This document shows positions 58,621-64,000 of a DNA stretch of 64,000 bases, one piece after another. Origin of the DNA: Gnetum montanum (taxonomy: Eukaryota; Streptophyta; Gnetopsida; Gnetales; Gnetaceae); the NCBI GenBank assembly GCA_015680685.1, contig MNCI01003660.1:1160190-1224189 (forward strand), read 5' to 3'. The position numbers were made by a program, and so were the translations under genes. Under the pieces are notes generated by a model. That model was not told where the DNA came from and ran no database searches. It saw only the letters and a program-made list of their open reading frames with translations. Positions within the stretch are counted from its first letter, which is position 1. Every line of letters starts with the position of its first letter.

Positions 58621-59458
58621 AGTGGCCTATGGGATTTGGTGTTCAAAGAGCTTGAGCGATCTTGTGCCTATGCCTGATATCCAAAATAGATTGTTCTAAT
58701 CTAAGTTTTGTTTGGTAATTGAGGGTTTTTTCTTGGTAGTGAGAGGGGTAGGGGATGGTAGGGGGTTTCGTGTGAAGGAGGGTCTCGATAGGGATGGGAT
58801 AGAGAACTATGCTGGGACTACATAGCATAGTCCCTTGGTATTTAGCAAACTATGTTGGTTAGCGTAGTCCCTTAGGGGTTTTTGTCTTATGGTGGCCAAA
58901 CCACTAGATCTAGGCAATGAAGGGTTTGAAGATTGTAAATTACAAAGGTAAGGGTTGCAAATAGTAACTATAGTGGTGTGGTGAGGGTTTTTGTTTTGAT
59001 GGTGATGGCAGGTAATGGCACAAATGGTGGAGTGGTGTAGGGCATGTGTGATGTGCACAATAGACAAAGGAAGTCATAATGGTGTAGAGAGTGATACTAG
59101 CAAGCAATAAAGGATGCAGATGTGGTGGTGAAGGGTAGTAGACATGGCCACAATGACCCATGTTGGTGCCTCAGGGGCCCATGATTATGCTGTAGGCTAC
59201 AGCATGGTGGTCTAGTTTGTTGGGCCACATGGCCTAGGTAGGTCTACGCAGGGTGGCCATAGCTGTGGAGGGTACATGCAGCAACAAGGCCAGGACCATG
59301 CAGCATGGGCATGTGCAAGGATTGACAAGTGGTGCAGGCAAAGGGAAAAGTGATGGTGGTAGGGTTGTGAATGGCAGTTGGCCAAACTATTTCCCCTAGG
59401 CACTACATTAGTGCAGTTAGGGTTTTTTATAGTTAAAATTGAGGCCAATGACATTAAT
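58621..59458. other. no gene recognised between zinc-finger and LRR remnants
   Basis: 58.62-58.83 kb could be the old 5' flank of the zinc-finger gene. GGGACTA ... TAGTCCC near 58815-58835 forms a short stem. Pyrimidine-rich frames on the minus strand (58807, 58940, 59212) lack motifs. Confidence 0.4.
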
Positions 59459-60300
59459 TAAAGGATATGTTGTCAATACAATAGGAAGGGGGCCATTTAG
59501 AGCATTATGGGATAAATTTAAATATGTCCATCTCAAAAGTTATGAAGTTTTATTAGGAAAAGATCTTTTGAATGAATTGTCACTGAGATCTAGATTTTTA
59601 ATATCATTTCCCCAAGTTTTCATAGAAGTTAAACTTCTAAATAGGTTATTATGACTAAGGTTCACATTTGCACAGACACCAAACTTAATTAGTAGTTGAC
59701 CTAAAAATTTATTTGAGGAAAGGTTGATCACCTTTAATGTTGTTGAGCAAACCATAGGCACATTCCTAAATAGATTATTCTAGCTCAGATTAGGCTCTTG
59801 CAAAACATAAGCACTTTCAAAAAATGGCATGCTGGGAAGAGGGTCATAGAATTGGTTCACATCAAGGTGCAACAATCGGAGGGTGTAGAGATAGTCCAAA
59901 GAGGGCCATTGCTTGGTGAACTAATTGTTACTCAAATCCAACACCTTGAGCTTCTCAAATGGCACAAGCACCTTAGATAGAAGGGAGCTACCAAGTTGAT
60001 TATTACTCACATTGATATACTGTAGCATCTAGTCGAGGTGAGTACTTAGAGAGTCCAACATGAGTAGTGGCCTAGAGAGCATCTTGCTACTCAAATTGAT
60101 GTACTCCACAATATCCAAATTTAGGAGGCCCTTGTTAACATAGCCATTAAGGTGATTAGCATGCAAATTAAGGGCACATAGATTGTGTAGGTTCTCAAAG
60201 CCTTGGGGGATGTAGCCTCATATCCAGTTGTGGTCCAAATTAAGGCTTTGCAACTCCATAAGGTTCGTGATGGATGGCTTTAGGCTGCTAGATAATGAGT
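59459..60300 (-). pseudogene. leucine-rich-repeat receptor-like gene fragment
   Basis: One minus-strand frame runs 842 bases with five stops and no frameshift, giving eleven LRRs of the plant extracellular type (LKVLDLSNN, LKVINLSSNKFLGQLL, IKNLDLSDNSFKRSFPN, YLNLSHNALNGPLP). The pattern CANVNLSHNNLFRSL, then TWGN, then the FPNKTS repeat resembles the LRR region of GHR1-type receptor-like pseudokinases, which act at the plasma membrane in stomatal signalling. That link is from memory and tentative. Stops are TGA, TAG, TAG, TAG and TAA; at least four fit C-to-T loss of Gln or Arg. No signal peptide, membrane helix or kinase was found. The left end stops abruptly in a repeat; the right end (TATCTAG) may be an old splice acceptor. 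Confidence 0.75.
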
Positions 60301-61254
60301 TATTTTTTTTGTTTAAATTTGTTTTCTTTCACTTTTGTTTCTAATGCCTTAGAATAGACTAGATGCATGGTCGCATGTATGTGTAATGAAGTTCTTTCTA
60401 TTGTCTTGTCATTAATCTTACTACATATGATTATTTGTAAAATTGTTGTCATTTTCTAGGTGTTAGCTAATGCAAAAGGAGTAGTTTTAGTGATGGTGCC
60501 AACCCTGCTATCGAGGAATCCTTACCATTACCATTACCATTATTAGTGTTGTTTTCTATGGTAAATCAAAGAAAAGATAGAAATGACTAGAGTTCAAGTG
60601 CAAAGTTAAGGAATAGACAGAATAAGAATACTTAACATTACTTCATTCTTGTTTAGGGGAAATCAAGTTCTAGTTCTTCTTTTGTTATTTTAATTCATAG
60701 AATATGTTAGGCCTGCAAACTCATTTGGTTGTTTACATTCTAATTTTTTTAAGTGGTTTTATGCTCTAATATTTTTTAATGTTTTTCTTGTCTATAGGTC
60801 TCTCTAGTGTTGATAGTAATGAAGTTAGTAATAATGTTGATGACATCGATCTCTCTCTCCATGCTTAAGGATCAGTCTCTAGTTATGTCTATTTATTATT
60901 ATTATTATTGTGTCTATTTTCATTTGGCTATATCATTCATAAAAACCATGCATTATTTTTGTTGTTGTAATATACACAATGTAAACATGGTGTTGGACAT
61001 GTATGTATGTATATGCTTGTTTCTTTGCACGATGTGACTTCGACTATGTGTTAGTTTTAATTTCTTATGTTTTATATGTTTCATATAAACATAAATGGTA
61101 AATGTAACAAGGTCATAAAATAAAACTAGTAGATAAAATGTGATATAATGATATTCATACACCAAGGTATATGTGTATAAGTGAAACTCATAGAAAATTC
61201 TATTAGGTAGATTAGCTACAATGTTCATGCAGGGACAAGAAGAAGAGTTTGTTA
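60301..61254. other. no gene recognised
   Basis: AT-rich. Contains a short (CCATTA)3 run at about 60528-60545 and no coding motif. It may include intron sequence of the LRR gene and the lost 3' end of the neighbouring Tat-like copy. Confidence 0.4.
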
Positions 61255-61450
61255 TGCTCACCAGTTTTAGGCCTTGGCAAGCCATAAGGTTGCTAGTTTT
61301 AAACCTTAGTAGGCCATAGAATTTATAGTTTTAGGTCTTAGCAAGCCATAGTGATAGTTTTAGGCTTGAGAGAGCCATAGAGTTGCTAGTTTTAGGCTTT
61401 AGCATGCCATAGAGTTGGCAATTTTAGGCCTTAGTGGGCCATGGTTCATA
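61255..61450 (-). repeat. tandem ~30-bp 3' repeat of Tat-like copy
   Basis: Five to six degenerate copies of a unit like GGCCATAGAGTTGCTAGTTT (plus strand). Related to 2885-2980. Confidence 0.75.
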
Positions 61451-61670
61451 CATGCCTAGTAAGTATGGGATGATCCTAGAAGAGTATATAAGGCTAGAGT
61501 TAATATTGAAACATGATACAATGTTATAAAGGTAAACAAACAATTGACAAAGAATGAATGAGACGTTTACCATGAACTTGTTATTTGATCTTTGAGAGAT
61601 CAAGGGGTCCTTTTGGCATGATTCTATGGTTAATGTCTCTCTCATTTAACATAACAAGTTGGAAGCATTT

Positions 61671-62210
61671 TCATTGGCCATTCCGTGAGACCAAGTTGGT
61701 GTTATTAACATTGTTGTTTTTCCTATTGCTAGCCCTAGTTTGAGTATCAGAAGTTTCCTCTTGAAACTTCACTTCTGAACTCTGGCCAATGTTGACATAG
61801 TTAACCAATGGTATTGACACATTGTCTTCATGGATTACAATTTCCTCTTCCTCATATGATAAATAAATCTCTTGATGTATAGGAGATGAAACTACTTGAA
61901 GCTTTGCTAACCATGGCCTTTTTGAGATCAAGTTGAAGCGAGGTGCCTCTTCAAACACTAGGAAGTTAACATATGTGGAAAACTACTCTTTGATTATGAA
62001 ATCCAAGAAGATGGTACCTTGTGTCACTACTTGTGACCCATTAAATGATGTGAGTGCTGAAGTAGTGGTTTCCTGGATGTTTTTGGTTAAGCCTAGCTTG
62101 TTAATGATAGAAAATAGTATCACATTAGTTTCTACTCCATCATCTACATGAACACGATGGACCTTGTATCTACTAATGTGTATAGTGATGATGAGAGGAG
62201 TGGATAGCAC
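61671..62210 (-). pseudogene. Tat-like aspartic protease (minus strand)
   Basis: Two open pieces: 62210-61983 with VHVDDGVETNVILFSIINKL and SFNGSQVV, and 61958-61671 with SKRPWLAKLQVVSSPIHQE. It aligns with 41330-41836 and shares the Asp-Asp-Gly active site. A stop separates the two halves. Confidence 0.75.
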
Positions 62211-62509
62211 CTCTCTATTTCAAGAGTCAATCTTCACCTCATTGTCATGGAAGCTGAGCATTAGTTGATTCCCATTTTCCATAAGTGATGCTTGCTCAAT
62301 GATAGAGTGGATTGACTCTCTATTTGTGGGCATGCCTCCACTAATAGGGATAGAGGTTAACACTTGAGCTAGTGCATCCCTATGGGCTAGAGGTTAATAC
62401 ATATTCTTTTGTTTAAGTGACCATTTGGCTTGTTCCATCATTGTGAGGAAATTCTTTCCTTTGGCTTGTGATGTTTCAGTTGTAGTGGTTTTAGCCTTCT
62501 CCGTCCTTC

Positions 62510-63694
62510 CTAGAGTTTTTCCCTTGTCCATGGATGTTGTTGGTTTTGGTGTAGGTATAGGTGGGTTACCTCCAGTGGGCTTATTTGTTGGTTTGGTGAC
62601 AGGTTTCTTTCGCTACTATTGTGGTGATTCTTTCTTGCTAACCATTGAGTTGTTGGCCATAATAGATGGGCTTTGGTCATGGGTTGTTGTGGTTTTACTT
62701 GTTGAAGATGAAGGGACTTGGATAACAAGTGGTTCTTTAAGAGGGTTGGTAACATATGTTTGGATTGTGAAGTTGATGACACTAAAGGTGGGACATATAT
62801 AATGAAAGACTTCTTAGGGGCTAGAGGGGGTGGTAACATAATGAGGAAGGACTCTCTAGGTTTTGCATTTTGGGACTCTGGTGCTTTGATGACAAATGGT
62901 TCCCTAGGAGGATTAGACCATTTGGTCTCCATGAATGAGGCTACAGTGCAAGAGTTGTTGGTTCTTAGAGTGTTAGGCTCATTAAACACCAACTCCCCAT
63001 GGTTAATCATCTTTTGGAGGCCATCCTTTAATGCTAGGAAAAAATTGGTATCATGACTAGCCATTTGATGATAATGGTAGAACCTATCCAGTTTGAAATA
63101 CTTTGGTAGCTTCAAATCATCTTTGATAGGTATCATTGGGTCTATAGCTATGTCACAAAGACAATCATGCCTCTTACAAGCCTATTTAGATAGTTTCTTA
63201 TGTTGTATGTGGTTGTCTTTAAGAAAATTTTCTAGAAGCTCAGAGGGATTCATAGGAAGCCTTGTGTACTTAGACCTATCCTTTTTTCCAAAGTTTCATC
63301 TTGGTTGATTTGGAGTATAGGAAGAGGATGGTTGCGATGAGTCTGGGGATGTGTTGCGAGGCAGTGACCTCTACCTCTCTACTTGTTTTGACTCTTTTGT
63401 TATTGTAGCCATAGTTGTATGTTCTTGCTTGGTTTTATTCCTATCCCTCCTTGTGTTATTGTAGGTTAGATCATTGCTTGCCTTAGCTACATCCTCAATG
63501 TTCTTGGTTTGTGAGAAGGCTTGGCTTAGTGATCAGGACTCTAGGTAGTTAAGCTTTGACTTGATAAAGTCATTTATTGCATCCTTGTAGATGGCCAAGA
63601 GGTGAGTTTCTAAAATAGGCTTTAGAATCTCTTTAAGTGTTGAGTTCCACCTTGAATGAACCTTTTGACTAGTTTAAGTAGCCCCTATTTTACT
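62510..63694 (-). pseudogene. Tat-like gag (minus strand, truncated)
   Basis: 63694-63340 reads NDFIKSKLNYLES and KNIEDVAKASNDL, matching NDFVKLNLYYLS and KNIEQAAQASNDL of the nested copy. 63136-62510 is open for 208 codons and begins in the zinc-knuckle-like block (YHYHQMASHDTNFFLALKD). The Cys ligands are lost. PFVIKAP, SFLIMLPP and SFIIYVPP repeats follow. Overlapping plus-strand frames (62425, 62718) are shadows. Confidence 0.75.
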
Positions 63695-64000
63695 TGAAAC
63701 ACCACCAAGAAAATGCATGTTATAACCTTTTTAGCATTATAAATTTTGCCCCATGAAACCTAAGGCTAGAATTTCTTTGTAAAACGTGAATATTGCCATT
63801 CACGAGATGCAATTTCACATAACTTTGTGGGCAGAAAAAATGCCTCACAAGTGGTCATAGCCTCTATCCCCAAGTAAAACGAAAGTCATATCATGCATAT
63901 ATTTAGGCTTTGGGCGGCCTGTAGTGGGGGGGGGGATGTGATGGGAGGATTAAAAATGCCTTTTGGATTATCAAAATTGGCATTTTAATGGGTTTTATGG
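63695..64000 (+). repeat. start of a plus-strand Tat-like LTR, continues beyond window
   Basis: TGAAACACCACCAAGAAAAT onwards matches the LTR at 3100 for about 280 bp (CATGTTATAACC, CCCATGAAACC, GGGGGGG then AAAATGCCTTTTGGA). No polypurine tract precedes it, so it is more likely a 5' LTR inserted into the minus-strand gag. Confidence 0.75.

Larger units (their letters stand above)
61255..63694 (-). mobile_element. minus-strand Tat-like element fragment with gag and protease only
   Basis: On the minus strand: gag (63694-62510), protease (62210-61671) and a ~30-bp 3' repeat (61450-61255). No reverse transcriptase or integrase follows the protease, as in the nested copy at 35190-42510. The gag start is cut off by the LTR at 63695. 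The 3' LTR was not found. Confidence 0.7.

Noticed and set aside
62425-63056. Plus-strand open frames 62425-62802 and 62718-63056
   Set aside because: Antisense shadows of the minus-strand Tat-like gag.

Overview
The window looks like nuclear DNA of a seed plant with a large, transposon-rich genome. Evidence for a plant: a three-exon HOTHEAD-type GMC oxidoreductase gene, fragments of a plant-type QALGGH C2H2 zinc finger gene, a receptor-like leucine-rich-repeat remnant, and Ty3/Gypsy elements of the Athila, Tat and chromovirus types, the Athila-like ones with a tRNA-Asp-like primer site. Old retrotransposons that keep their architecture but carry many stop codons would fit a gymnosperm. That is inference; nothing here fixes the species. 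No tRNA, rRNA or CRISPR was recognised.

Layout. 1-1252: 5' end of a minus-strand Athila-like element, inserted into a decayed plus-strand Tat-like element (1253 to about 4.9 kb). About 5.1-18.4 kb: decayed chromovirus, split by a complete 9.66-kb Athila-like element (element 1, 8562-18220, target duplication ACTAC). 19.3-21.05 kb: a foldback repeat and the 3' part of a LINE. 21.3-23.3 kb: a short duplication, a GC-rich block and AT-rich sequence. 23576-25621 (minus): the only gene that looks intact, HOTHEAD-like, 529 residues. 25.7-34.96 kb: intergenic DNA with a lone LTR between direct repeats and a minus-strand Tat-like LTR. 34966-55555: a second Athila-like element (element 2, target duplication ATGGT), whose 5' LTR is split by a Tat-like gag-protease element without polymerase. 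56101-58543: seven tandem ~313-bp copies of a zinc-finger exon. 59459-60300 (minus): an LRR receptor pseudogene. 61255-63694 (minus): another gag-protease-only Tat-like copy, cut by a plus-strand Tat-like LTR starting at 63695.

How it fits together. Almost all of the window is nested transposon history: chromovirus, then element 1; element 2, then a Tat-like copy inside its LTR; Tat-like pol, then an Athila-like LTR. In-frame stops in the retroelements and the LRR pseudogene are mostly TAG, TAA or TGA where the family has Gln, Trp or Arg. This suggests decay by C-to-T and G-to-A change, as expected for methylated silent DNA. The HOTHEAD-like gene, very GC-rich and stop-free, stands out as the functional island. 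The feature I find least expected is the zinc-finger exon array. I did not find a demonstrably new biological system.
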